Counted from the stretch's first letter, positions 10,501 to 23,200 are shown. The stretch is DNA of 64,000 nt from Nemania diffusa (GCA_038501195.1 JBBPUQ010000001.1:682001-746000), one strand, 5' to 3'. Program-made: numbers and translations. The notes: generated from the sequence alone by a model not told the origin.

Positions 10501-13500
10501 GCATCGAATTTTGCAGCTGTGAGATCCTGCAAGAATGGACGGTCTAGATCCGTGAAGCAAAGTACAGTAGGAGGCAAATCCGGACGACAGTTCGAGACCA
10601 TGTCGGAGGAAACAAAGCGTTCGACCGTGTCGAAATGTTCCTTCTCGATGAACCGTGTAGCCAGTATATCGAGGACTTGCCGTCCCAGCTTGTACTGAGG
10701 CCAAGCTGTACCTCCGATAATGGCGAGCGTATCAGTGCGAACGCCTCGGGGATGTATTGTGCCACCGAGAGGATTACGCAGTAGTGACACGCGGTCGTCG
10801 GCTGCCTGGGCCACGAATGCACTCATGGGCAATGATGAACTAATATCAGGAGTCACGGTGTCAATGCCACAGAAGCCAGCCTTACGCAACACGGCATCCC
10901 ATTGCGATAGACTCAGCAGTGGTCCCCAAGGGCGCCCCGTCTCGGACCCGACCCACCAGCCCGGGAGCGTTCCAACAGTGGCTCCGGTGAAGAGGAGATC
11001 ATTGGACGTGAGCTCTCCGACCACCAGATACCCACCGGGTTTCAGCAATCTTCGGACGTTGGACAAGCTCGCTTCGAGGTCTCCCGACACGTGCAAGACG
11101 TTGACGGCGACAGCGATGTCGTACGAGCCCTCGACGTAGTCCTGCTTCGCGGGGGGCTTCTCCATGTCGAATGTCTTGAAGATCATGGAAGACGCCTCCT
11201 CGGCAAAGAGCTCCTCGGCCGACAGGAAAAAGCCGCTGGAGATGTCGGTGAAGGTATACGAGGCGTACGCGCCACCCAGCGCGCGGAGCACGAGCGACGT
11301 GGTCGCGCCTGTCCCCGCGCCGATCTCGAGAATGTCCATGCCCGGAAAGCGGTGCGCGATCTGGGCGACGAGGTTCGACAGCCATCGGCAGGTCGGGCCG
11401 GAGCAGATGGAGTTCTCGGCGTAGAAGGCGCGCAAGAGACCGTCCTTGTTCATGTATTCGAGCATCGAGGTCCCTTCCCGGAAGACGGATTCGAGATTCT
11501 CCCCCACGGCTTGCACGAAGCGGATGTCGTCGCGGTCCGCATAGCGAGCTAGGAGCTCGTCAATCACCTGGCGTGTGTCGCCGTTGCAGGCCGAGGTGAT
11601 CTTGGGATGCTGGTTGTTTGTGACCATGTCCACCATGCGGTCGCACCAGCTGAGGTATTTCTGAAAATGCGGCAGTAGCCCGGTTCGCTCCGCGGGTGGG
11701 AATGTCGTGGCCGCATTGCGCGCGTACCAGTATGAAATGCGATCTACGTCTTGGAACATTTGCACTTCGTAGGTTGACAGAGTCTCCCCTGCCGCGGCAA
11801 GAGTTCCGTCAGGCTCCATCACTCCGTACCGGTAGTGCGAGAACATGGGTAGGTCGTTGCTGGGTGTGGCCGGCGAAAAGGGAGCTAGCACAGCGCCCTC
11901 GAATCGAACCGCGGTATTATTGGAGCCGAGCTCTCCATCTCGATGAAATAGATAGATATCTCAAGCGACCTGGGTGGGAGTTTCACTTGTGAGGTATGTC
12001 TCGTAGCTCATCTCGGTTCTTTTTTCGGCGGCAGTGAAGAAGTAAGGGTTGATGGTGATGGCCGAGAAGGACAACGGAATGTGCAGTGCCCACAGCCGAG
12101 AATCTCCCGGCGAGACCCAAGCAGCGAACAACGTCTGAAGAGCAGAATCGAGTAGGCCTGGGTGAATCACGAGCTGGTTCTCCCACGTCGACTCAGATTG
12201 GTCCAGCAGTTTTCCGGAGCTATATTCCAGTCGGTGCTTGATAGACGACACACCCGCGAAAGGGGCCGAATATCCATACCCCTTTCGGGATAGGAAGTTG
12301 TAGAACTTATCGACTGCTACATCAACCAAGTTGTCTCTGCTTTCCTTGTCGGTCTCGGATTCCCTAGATGGGAGCTCGCAGGGGCTGACAGGAGATAGAC
12401 GGCATGAAGCTGCGCCCTTGGCATTCAAAACAGACTTCCCATCGCTTCCAGAGGTCGCGGTGTAACATGCCCATTTAGCCGTAATATCCGAGTCTGTAAT
12501 AACGATTGAAGAGAGACTGAAGATAACCTCGACGCCCTGAGACTTGTCGTCATCATCGTCGAAAGAAATGGCGTGAGGCAATTCAACATCTGTCAGCTGT
12601 ATGAGGCTGACCTCGTTGGCCTGGCCATGGGTAGCCGCAGCAGCCTCCGAAGCAAGTATGTTCATGGCCTCAATGGCCATGCACACATATCCAGCCGCCG
12701 GGAAGACCGGCTGACCCTGAAGCTTATGACCCTTCAGCCACGGTATTTCCCGAGGATCGAGGATATTCCGCCACTGCTTCTCACCCGAAGTTGCAGCTTC
12801 AAAGCATGCGACGCCAAGTATCGGGTTCGGCGGTGTTCTTCGCTGATATTGGTTGGGTAATCTGTTACTGATCCAGTAGCTTCGCCCATGGTCGAACGGA
12901 TAAGATGGAAGGTCAGAGACGACTTTGTTCTTGTGAATCCCGGCCACAGAGCCGGTTTGCAGCAATGACTCGACCGCAGAGAAGTTGACGCTGTCAGCTC
13001 CGAGTCTCGCCCAGATAAAGCCGAGGGCATCACCGAGCTGGGTCACATCATCTTGATCTCGTGAGAGCAGACCGGTGTATGGGATGTTAGGACTGGACAC
13101 TGTGATGGTAGCTAATGCTGGACCTTTCAATGCTGGATGCGGACCAACCTCGATCGCGAGATCAAATTGTCCGATTTGCTTGATGGCCTCAGAGAGTGCT
13201 TCGGCGAACAGAACTATCATCGTCATACATCATTAATAAAAGTTCTCTATGACGAGTATAGTGAAGTCCCTGGGAGTGAATGGGGCTATTGGTGTATTGG
13301 TGATGGTGGAAAATTAAAGATAGTGTAGGGAAGCCACTTACCCGGGTTGCACATGTTATCAAGCCAGTACTGGTTCGTCAACTTATCGCTAGTCATCTCC
13401 TCGCCCTCCAGCACGCTAGAGAACCACCGAGTCTGCGTGTTTACGCCCTCTTGGTCCTCGGCTCCGGCCCCAACGCCACATTCATCGAGAGACGAGAGAT

Positions 13501-16286
13501 ACGGCCCAGCGCAGGGAGTCATAAAGGCTGAATGGTAGGCGGTGTCGACTTTGAGCTTGCGAGCGAATTTACCCTCGGCCTTGAGTAAGCTTTCGGCTTC
13601 GTCGATGGCCCTTTCGTCGCCACTGAGGGTGATGCTCGAGTCAGAATTCACGGCTGCTATCTGAATGATACGGTCGGTGAAGATCTCTCTTGAGCAGAAA
13701 TCTCTAGCTTCCTCGTACGAGGCACCGACGGCCATCATGGCGCCGCGGCTCTGCGGAGAGGCGCTATCAGAGTCCACGCGAGTCGGGTTTCCAGAGAGCT
13801 TGGCGTAAAGGCCGCGGAAATAGGCGATGCGGATCGCTTCGGACGCAGTAACTAGACCGGCAGCGTAGGCGGTGCCGATCTCGCCAGAAGAGTGTCCGAT
13901 GACGGCGGCAAACGAGATACCGGCTGCTTTTAAAACATCGACTAGGATGACCTGAACAGCGGTGCAGAGAGGCTGGGACAGGGCTGCCTCGGAAATCCGC
14001 GACACGTTCTTCGGGGCCAAGAGCTGTTCTCGAAGCGTCCAGGTCGGTCGATCTTCCGGGTTCGGGACACTTTGAAGATAGCCATCGAGCTCAGAAAGGC
14101 GAGACTGCGCGAATGGGGAAGCTTCAATCAGCGCTGCTCCCATGCGTGCCCACTGAGCGCCCTGACCGGTGAAGATGCCGAGAATCTTAGGCCACGAGCC
14201 GGCGAAGCGAGAGCCCTGGATATCCTGATAATCCGCAATTGCCGCCTTGGAGTTATCGTTACCAGGTCCACTGGCTACTATCGTCTCGAGGGCTTCGATC
14301 GCAGCTTCGGCCGTCGAGGCCATGATGGATTTGCGATTCGACAGTACTGATCTTCGATGCTGCAGCGTATATGCCACGTCGCCCAAGTTCGTATTGGGAT
14401 GCGATTTCATAAAGTCGAGTTGTTTCGACAGCATCTCCTTGAGACTCTTATCTGTAGATGCAGAGAATACCAAGGGGGTAAACTGCAAATTTAGTCCCGC
14501 CGAAGTTCCCAGCTCTGTTGAGCTTGCAATGGGTATATACTCCTCCATGATCGCATGGGCGTTGGTTCCTCCAAACCCGAAGCTTTTTGGCATGGTTAGC
14601 CGTGACTGTATACATAGAACCAGCTAACATTTGGAAGTCAGACTTGATGAGCAAGACATACCTGTTCACGCTGGCTCTCCTCACTTCTCCGGCCCGAATC
14701 TTCCAAGGCCTTGCGGATGTGGGGACTTCCAGGTTGCGATAGTAGGGCACAACTGAGGGATTTAGGTTGTGGAAGTGGAGGTTCTGGGGAATGACACCAT
14801 TCTTCAGGGCGAGCATCGTGCCGATGACACTTGCTATACCGGCTGTGCCCTCTGTGTGGCCGATGATAGTCTTGATGGATCCAACGGCAAGTTTCTCGCC
14901 CTCATAATCCTCTGTGAACAGGGCCTTCGCAATAGCGCTAGACTCTTGAGGGTCGCCGGCTTGTGTGCCTGTGCCATGCTAGAGTCGCATTAAAGAGATC
15001 AAAGTCAGCTGCTCTGTTTAGGGAGGCGGCGGCATCAAGATCCGATATCAAATCCGGGTTGATGCGATACTGATGATGGGAGATCATAACAAACTTACAG
15101 CATGGAAGAACTGGGGTCTGTCTTGGGGCCATCGCAGCGGGTCCAGGCCAGCCCGCTCATAGCAAGATCGAATCAACTCCGCCTGAGCAGCACCGCTCGG
15201 CATCGTCAGACCCGGGGTGCGGCCATCCTGATTGACGGCTGTCTCGCGAATGATGCATTCTATCGTGTCATTATCCTTAAGAGCTTGGGAGAGAGTCTTG
15301 ATAACAACACAAGCCACGCCCTCACCCCGCGCGTAGCCGTTACCCGAGGCATCCCACATCTTGCAGTGTCCGTCCGTCGACAGCATGCCTAGCTTGCTTT
15401 CGGAGATGCTCATATCAGGGGTCAGGAGCAGGTTGGCGCCCGCGGCCACTGCCATCTTCGACCGTCCGTTTCGCAGTGTCTGAATGGCTTGGTCAAGAGC
15501 TACCATGCTGCCGGAGCATGCTGTGTCGATGGTCGCACTAGCTCCATGCCAGCCGAAAAAATACGATATACGATTTGAGTCTGGCACATGGTGGTGGTCA
15601 ATAAGTACTCATTCAGGAGGTATCGCAAAACTTGGAAATACAGGTCGTAATCGTTCCATATCACTTACGGATTGCACGGCAGAGGCCCGTGGACGTATAC
15701 CGGGGCATCGTTTCCCAGTCACGACGCAACATTGTGTTGTAGTCGTCACACATCAAGCCGACGTAGACGGCGGTATCAGATCCCCGGAGAACTTCCACTA
15801 AGCAGAAGGAGAACATATTAGTACAGATTGCTGAGAGAAGTATGATGCTCCCTAAAGGAAGGAAGGGGTCAATGATCCATGGCATATCTTACCGCGCTGT
15901 CCAGCCGCGCAAAGGCTGTCGTAGACTACCTCGAGTAACAACCTCTGCTGCGGATCCATGGATTCGGCCTCTGCTGGCTGAATGTTGAAGAATGCGGTAT
16001 CAAAGTGGCTCACGTCCTCCTCTAGGTAGTATGAGTTGATGGCGTTAGTTGCGCCATGGTGAGTGCCGTCGGCGTGAAAGAAGGCGTCCCCGTTGAATCT
16101 GTTCTTCGGCGGGCGACCTGTCAGGTCCCTTGGCGCGGCCAACAGGTCCCAAAGCTTAGATGGTGTGCTTGCTCCGCCAGGGAACCGGCATCCCGCCCCG
16201 ATGATCGCGATAGGTTCCATTTTAGGTTGATCATGTGGCTTTCGTGATTCATCTGAGCAGTAGGCGTGTTTGTGTTCTTGACTCAT
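7599..16286 (-). CDS. Highly reducing type I polyketide synthase, PKS-NRPS type without NRPS; in-frame TGA
   Basis: Exons 16286-15893, 15797-15669, 15580-15099, 14978-14662, 14582-13342 and 13213-7599 join into 2725 codons. KS: DTACSGS with Cys196, HGTGT His336, GHTEG His376. AT: GQGAQW near 582, GHSSGE with Ser672. DH: WLKGHKL His1017, [11 protein letters not shown]sp1210. Methyltransferase: LEIGAGTG near 1484-1490. KR: GMAGELG 2232-2238, SNYAAAND Tyr2374. [12 protein letters not shown] Ser2576. A 140-residue Ser/Thr-rich tail follows. No ER and no condensation domain are present. The domain order and KR/MT sequence style match PKS-NRPS hybrids. Codon 1272 is TGA (11963-11961), with the frame otherwise open on both sides. 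Either this is a nonsense mutation (CGA to TGA would fit RIP), or a 48- or 54-nt in-frame intron (11986-11939 or 11986-11933) removes it. A TATTTAT box lies at 16397-16391, about 105 bp upstream of the ATG. Confidence 0.88.
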
Positions 16287-17067
16287 GGCTCATTGATATT
16301 ATTTGATTGTGATAGGATGTGTCTAAAGATGTTATCTCATCGGATCAGGACGCTGCCATCTGTATTATAGAGTCAGATATCTAGGGGCTGATAAATACTC
16401 AACCCTCATATCTAGCCGAAAGCACCATAAGCTGTAGGTCTCTACAAGGCATCGCCTGTGCCTTTGAGACTTACTCGTTCGCAACTCCCAAGCAAGAGAA
16501 TACCGACTCGGCACGAAGCTGGTTAGGTCTCGTTGTTACAGGCACGGCCAGTTTCAAGCTGATGCGGATGGCCTAGAGCGCCACAAGGCGGCGACCTTCC
16601 TACCATGTAATTCGCAGCGAATGTGACTGGTAACATCCGAAAGAAGTTCGGGTTCGGCGAATTGGACACCAGATCCGGTATTATTGCGAAAATTATCGGC
16701 ATTTCTTATCGGATTGCTGGCACCAGCAATGTGGCTCTTAAAGTATTACAATGGTTTCAGCACCAGGGATTTTTCGTGCCATGCCCTAAGTTTACTTCGT
16801 TCCGAGGACTCTAGGAATTCTTGCGAATTTTTACGATGACTGTACACAAGAGACTCGATCAATAATAGGACTTAGGTCAATGAAGTGTTCTTTTGAAAGA
16901 TTTGGTGGTTCGTCTTACAGATTTCAAGCACATACATATAATCTGGTTTATTTCGAAGTATGATCTCCTAGTACTACCATCCATTCAAGACGACTGAGTA
17001 TCCATGTTTGCAGGCCCGTTGAAATCAGTGCAATTGTTCATGATCGTAAAGTCATTTGCCCACATAT
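16287..17067. promoter_or_regulatory. PKS promoter / downstream region of the regulator gene
   Basis: This lies between the PKS start codon and the regulator's stop; both genes are on the minus strand. A TATTTAT box at 16397-16391 and a CTATAATA-like sequence near 16360 are the best core-promoter candidates for the PKS. I found no CCGCGG or other spaced CGG pair of the kind seen upstream of the regulator. A small open frame at 16623-16814 on the plus strand has no family resemblance. Confidence 0.35.
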
Positions 17068-19614
17068 TCATATTGAATGTGAAATTTTGGTCTTGCAACT
17101 GATCTTGTAGACCGATCGGAGAGAAGAATGGTTGCGCCATGAGCCCCCCAGCTGATCAATTTTTAGTATCAAAGACCATTGTAGAAAACTGGTTGGGTGA
17201 AGGAGGTACCTACGCTCAAATGTTTGCATGTCTAATTCTTGAAGTATTGTTGGATTGGCGTCAATGCTGTTGTCGCTCGACGAAAGCAATGGGGGCTCTG
17301 AATCTACGATTCCTGCCCCCAAAGGAGAAACTCCATCTTCCTCGCCTTCAACAGCTGCACGGGCTTCTTTACTCGCTTTTGCAAGAGTGAAGTTTATTGT
17401 CTCAACGGCCTTGGTAGCCTCCTGTGAGTTGGTGATTCGCATCCAAACATTTCTGGCTCCGCGTAGCGATGCCAAAACCTCCTCTAGACGACCCTGCGCC
17501 TGTTTCCGATGGACCATTGAACATAGGATCATTGTAGCAGTCAGAAAGTGATCATTCATGATTGAGGTCATGCGCCACCGCATGGCGTCTAGCTGACCAC
17601 CGGGACGCGTTTCCTCGTCGAGTATCTTCTGAATCAGAAGCGACTGAAGGGATGCATCTAGACAAGTGTCTCGCGAGTAGGCAAAGACATCAGCTGATTG
17701 AGAAGTGTTAACTTGCAAAAATCTTCGATGCAGCATTAATTGGCCTTGATGTTGATAAATATGTCAGTAGTGTTGCGATGAGGACCGGCCGGGACGGACG
17801 AGTCTCTTACCCTTATAGAACATGTGCTTCGTAAAGAGGCGAGACATGATAATGATAGGTGGGTCGGTCATACTAGTTGCTAGAGGTTTTGTCTTCAATG
17901 GCTGGGGGATGGTGGCTTCGGCCTCGCGAATTGCTTGATCGTGCTGCATCACTTCAGAATAGGTGCAGGCCTTGGCGCTAGCTGTCAGATCGGCGATGGC
18001 ACCCAGAGCCGTCAGAATGCGCACACGCGCGAGGAGACCGAGCACCGTTGTCATCTCAGATTCAGGTCGAGCCGGTGGAAGCTCGGCCATTCCAGGAGTC
18101 AGATCAGAGTCGTTCAGGTTGCGTGGCTCTCTTGTATCACACCTTGCATTGGATATCATGCGCGGCATGCCCATCTGGCAAGATATCATAACATCGCTGA
18201 AATTGATCGAGGACCACAGTCGGCGCCTCATTTCGCTGTGAAACGGGCTGATGTTGGGAAAGTGACTGGGATCACGATGGTAGCCCATACGTAATGCCAT
18301 GTTGACCTGGAGCGCTAGGAGGAACCAAAGATCATCGCGCGCGTCCCGACAGAGGAGGAACTCCACATAGACATAGTGAATCATGGCCACCAGTCCGTAG
18401 TAGCTGGGTTTGGTGTACTCTCCGAGAATGAAACACTGAACAGTCTTTTCGCGGAACAGAGCGATTTGATGCGATCGCTGGTCATTGTCTGCATTGCCAT
18501 CGCGCGCATCGGTTGGATCCAACACTATGACAGCGAGGCAGATGATGCCAAAGAGCAAGCCGATCCAGACCATGGGAACTGGCCCCGGGTTCTCCCAGAA
18601 TGCCTCATACTAAGAGAGTCAGTGGCATACTTGGGCCGGCAAAACTTAAGGGGGTCAATTTGGGAGCAGGAGACCTACCTCCTGAAGGAAACTAGGGCCG
18701 TGTATGGTGACTACGTCACGTTAGACCTGGCGTTGGAATCACAATTCTCTTCAATGCGAGAGGCAATGCTTCACTCTAAGGAACAACGAAAAGAAGTCAC
18801 ACACAAGATACAAGGTCCAGGTTATTGAAGTAGCGAGAGACATATCGGTCGACGATGGGCTTTGCAGGCAGTGACTCGAGTATCTCGCGACGGGATGTTG
18901 GGGTCCGGGGACCATAGAGGAGAAGGGCCCGATGCGTTTGATGATTGGTATCATCGGTATACTCATCTTGGCGAGGGTTCTCATCGGCGGCAACCTGACC
19001 CTTGAGTTCGGCGATACTATCGAGTATAGCAACCCAGTGTTCTCGGCCGATGTAGCGATTCTCTACGGAATTGATGACCATGCTTCCGCACTCCGAAGTC
19101 TCGTCCATGGGTACATCATGGTCAGCAGCGGCATTCTTGTTGTTTGTGGAATCGAGAATGGTGGAAAGCATAGGAATGTCAGTCTTGGCTGACGATAAAT
19201 TCTTGGTAGCAGCAGCGCTGGTAGCCAGCTCAGATCTCAATGAGACGACCAAGCTCTCTAGTTGATTCAATCGGGCAGAAACGCTCGAGTCAGCAGACAC
19301 CGTAGTAGGTTTTCGCGATGTCGCGCTGCTTTCGACGGAGCCTTGTGACGCATAGGTGCAGATATCACCTCGTGAGGCGCAATTCCAACAAGGTGTACGT
19401 CGGTCACATCGAGATCTGGAGTGAGCGGCATGTTGGTTGGCAAAACAGCAATTTGGCCATGTGTTTCTAGACTATGGCTTTCATCTACTCACTTGCGCCG
19501 TCGGCATTGATAGCACGACAGCAGTGGCTTTTCGCGACGCGAAGTGGCGCGGCTGGTGACGCTCACAGCAGCAGAAGCTTCTCCGTGAGATGATGGTGTT
19601 GTTTTTGGAGACAT
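17068..19614 (-). CDS. Zn2Cys6 fungal transcription factor, likely cluster regulator
   Basis: Exons 19614-19493, 19415-18805, 18710-18679, 18609-17811 and 17744-17068 join into 746 codons, and the spliced frame closes exactly. Residues 34-60 form a canonical binuclear zinc cluster, C-x2-C-x6-C-x5-C-x2-C-x6-C, starting CYQCRRRK and split by intron 1. A helical stretch RLNQLESLVVSLRSEL follows and could be a dimerisation coiled coil. The middle region contains RRRLWSSINFSDVMISCQMGMPRMI-like sequence, the signature of the fungal-specific transcription-factor domain. Exon 3 is only 32 nt. Its position between the PKS and an MFS pump suggests it controls both, which is inference. It is divergent from the MFS gene across a 635-bp shared promoter. 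Confidence 0.88.
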
Positions 19615-20249
19615 GATGCATGGAGAAGTTAAGGGTCTAATAGTATGTACATATTATTTACCTGGAGGCGAGGCCGAAGAGGTAGGGGCGGCCCTACCAC
19701 TCACTACCTTACCACTTACCTTACTCCAGGTCCTTGCCTTGGCGCGCGGGTGGAGGATATCACTAAACGTACCGCTCGACCGGTAGCATAAAGTCGGACT
19801 CCACACTGTGAGCAGTCCCACTTAGTGCATGCCTAGTATCCGTCACTAGTACGGATTAGTAAACGTAGGTAGTGGGGTGGGCCCCTAAGTAGGCCCTCAA
19901 TGTACTTAACCTATTAAAGACAATGTCCGGCGCCGCGGACGTATCCTCCCAGCTCCCATCCTATACTCATCGTCTTCACAACATCCGCGCTCCTCCGCGG
20001 TGTCTCCCCGCGGCGTGGAGATCGTGAAATTTCTCCGTCGCCTAAACAGCGCGTACGAAGATGACTGACTCTATTCAAATACCTGGGTATTTTTTTTACC
20101 CAAGATAAGATGTGTTCAGCTCGAGAAACATGTGGCGGGTAACTCTTATTCTGCATACTCTCATTGATACTAAGTTCCACCTACTCACTCCTCACTATTC
20201 ACTCTCCACTCACACCCAACTTGCCTGAGTGATATCGGATTTGTTAGTC
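19615..20249. promoter_or_regulatory. Shared divergent promoter of regulator and MFS pump, with three CCGCGG sites
   Basis: This 635-bp region lies between divergent start codons. Three perfect CCGCGG palindromes occur within 81 bp, at 19933-19938, 19995-20000 and 20008-20013. CCG and CGG triplets in mirrored orientation are the usual core of Zn2Cys6 targets, so these are candidate sites for the adjacent regulator. No such palindrome is present just upstream of the PKS. A T-run flanked by TACCCA sits near 20090-20105. Confidence 0.4.
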
Positions 20250-22065
20250 ATGTCATCAAAATCTCAGCCTCCCTCTGAGAAGGCTACGCCTTCCCCTGAT
20301 CTTGAGTCCGCGCCTTCTACCAAGCCGGACGACGCTGACAACTATCCCGACCCTAACATCGTCGACTGGGATGGGCCCAGCGACCCTGCGAACCCGGTGA
20401 ACTGGACGGGCCGGACGCGCTGGACGCATATCGTCGTTGTTTCTTTGCTGGCCCTCGTCACGTAAGTCTGTCCCATCGCAACATATGGTGCCGAGCAACG
20501 GACCGACAACTAACTTCGTATTCCTCCTCCAGCAACATGGCGCCGACAACCTGTGCACCGGGAATCAACTTCATCGCGGCAGACCTCGGCATCACGTCGT
20601 CTACCGTGAGCTCGCTCGCAATCACCTTGTACGTCCTTGGCCTAGGCCTGGGTCCCTTGGTCATTTCACCCCTGAGTGAGGTGTACGGTCGCCTGCCGGT
20701 GTACCATGTTACCAACCTGGTCTTCATCGCGTTCATGGTCGGAAACGCCTTGGTCAGAAACACTGCCGGCTTCATAGTCCTGCGCTTCCTTGCGGGCTTC
20801 GTCGGAGGCACTCCCTTGGCCATTGGTGGAGGTACCATCGCCGACGTGACGACGCCGGCTAATCGAAGCGCTGCGTTGGGTTTGTTCAGTCTGGGCCCGT
20901 TGCTGGGACCTGTAAGTACCAACTCCCGTCATATTCAAACATGCACTTTTTTACAGTACCTAACTCAGTAACTCGTCGCATAGGTTCTTGGACCTCTCAT
21001 CGGCGGCTTCATCGCCGAAGGGTTGGGTTGGCCCTGGGACTTCTGGATTCTCGTCATCCTGGACGGGGCCGTGGCAATCGTAGCATTAGCCGTACTGCGC
21101 GAAACCAATCCCAAGATCCTCCTGGAGCGCAAGACCACCCGGCTCCGCGCCGCGACAGGCAACACCGCCCTCCGGTCCCGACTCACGCATCCCCATTCTC
21201 TCAACCCGAAGCAGGTGCTCATGGCGGCGCTGGTACGCCCGACCCGGATGCTGTTCCAATCGCCCATCCTGCTCGTCATGTCACTATACGTCGCCTTCAT
21301 TTTCGGCACGACGTATCTCCTCTTCACCACGTTTCCCGCCGTGTTCGAAGGCCAGTACGGTTTCAGTGTTGGCACGTCTGGACTCTCGTACTTGGGCCTC
21401 GGGGTCGCGCTGTCGGTCGCAGTCTTCATCTCTCGCACATTTGGCGACCGCATCCAAGCTGCTTGCATGAAGAGTGATGGTGTCACGCAGTCCCAGCCCA
21501 AGTATCGACTATTGCTCATGATCTAGTCAGTTTTATGCCACCGCCCCCAAACCGCCTTGTAGAGTGCTTCAGCTGACAATCTGTGTCCCCGCGTGCAGCT
21601 TCAGTCCCTGTGTCGGCCTCGGTCTGATCCTCTACGGATGGACTGCGGCTTACGAGGTGCAATGGATTGTGCCCATCATCGGCACGTTTGTCATTGGTCT
21701 GGGCGCTTTCTTTGTTCTGGTACGTACTAATTTGATAACCACGTCCCTCTATCTCTCTCATCGATAGCAGTAGATACTGATAACAACCTGTCATTCGCGG
21801 AATCTAGGTCCCAACACAGCTTTACCTAGTCGATTTGTTCGGTTCAGCGGGGGCTGCATCGGCCCTCGGCGCGAGCAACCTGGCTCGTTTCTTGGCCAGC
21901 ACTTTCCTGCCCCTCGCCGGCCCACCCTTGTATGCGAGACTGGGCTATGGGTATGGTAACACCCTCTTGGGTTTGTTGGCTCTTGCCTTTGTGCCTGCCC
22001 CCGTTCTTTTCTACAAGTACGGCGAGCGCCTGCAGGCCAAGACAAACGCCAAGTTGCTACAGTAG
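20250..22065 (+). CDS. MFS drug:H+ antiporter family transporter
   Basis: Exons 20250-20461, 20533-20911, 20984-21525, 21599-21719 and 21808-22065 join into 503 codons. An acidic, Pro-rich cytosolic N-terminus of about 50 residues ends with the [15 protein letters not shown] motif typical of fungal DHA1 exporters. About twelve membrane segments follow. [11 protein letters not shown] is the motif A-like loop. [21 protein letters not shown] is an antiporter motif C, spanning an intron. The exon 3 donor is GTCAGT, and its use removes an apparent TAG. The role is probably plasma-membrane export of a small molecule. Because it is divergent from the Zn2Cys6 gene, it is likely the pump of the PKS locus. 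The substrate cannot be read from sequence. Confidence 0.88.
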
Positions 22066-23200
22066 GAAGTGCCCGAGCGAGCGCCAAGCAGCCATTTACT
22101 AGTGGAATGTACGGAGTACATGGATCCCTACATAGACCACGAGGCACTGAGACACTGGGGAGATATATGTAAGGCTTAATTAGTTTATTCCTAATGAGTC
22201 GTGGGTTGGATACTTGTTCGGCCTAAATGCATGGATAGGACAGATGACAGCGCTTTACCACGTGTCCTATAGCCTTGGTGGTGGTCCTAGTAGTATTCCG
22301 TATAGGTTGGATGTATGAACGGAGTAGGCTGCAGAATGTTCAATACTTTTTACCCCGCGATGCGTGTCGCTATCAAGTAATGGAAGATATAGACGAAGTA
22401 ACTATACATAGCTTCGCCTACTATTTTTATTGATGGGGTAGTTTTTATTTCCTCATCATACAAGTTTATATGTCTTTATTCATAATATTATCGGCTGTAT
22501 GACTTTGCCAGGCACTTGTTGTGACAGCGGTGACCTAAAGCACTACCTATATCTAAAGCAGGTTTAGCGCAAGGTTCAGATCGCTGACCGTCAAGTCCCG
22601 GAAATCCTCCCGAGGCCATGACGTATGGATGCATGCTCCGCGATGAGCCGCGGCGGATCGGAGCAACTGTCATTGTACTCCCAGATCATTCGATGGAACG
22701 CCACAACACAGCGCCTACTCTACGGCAAGCGAATTACCAACTAAGTATGCACTGCGCAATGGCAAGATGAGCAAGATATGAATTAAGACACGAAACAGGA
22801 TTTGTCCGAGCTGCATCTTTGTATTCAGCAAACCACTGAGTATTACCAAGTCCTAATCTGACGCCATTGCTTTCTAAACGTGAGCTACATAAAGGTAGTA
22901 TTCCATGCAGAGTGAGTTTGGGTGAAACTCATGTAATGGTGAGATGAGATACGTCGATCTTTTCCACGTAGGAGAATCCATATAGCCTGCCTACTCCCAT
23001 GCTCACGTGAGAGGCACTGACTGAATCTACTTACATCAGTCTCGCAACTTCGCATACGAGGTAATGGATAGTTGGGAGAGTACCTACCTAGTGTCGTGAG
23101 ACGCAGGCTTACTAGATAGGATTTGGCCCAGTCTGACATGCGTCGTCGGCGACCAATGGACCGGTGCACTAAGTTCGACTATTGCAATCACCCAAACCAT
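22066..23200. other. Intergenic region, no supported gene
   Basis: This lies between the MFS gene and the transposase relic. It is AT-rich with short unlikely open frames only (for example 22885-23169 minus). The first 150 bp probably hold the 3' untranslated region of the MFS gene. Confidence 0.4.

Noticed and set aside
11961..11970. Intron starting at GTCGCT to explain the PKS stop
   Set aside because: The nearest in-range acceptor gives a 31-nt intron that also breaks the frame. Only the 48- and 54-nt options starting at 11986 keep it.
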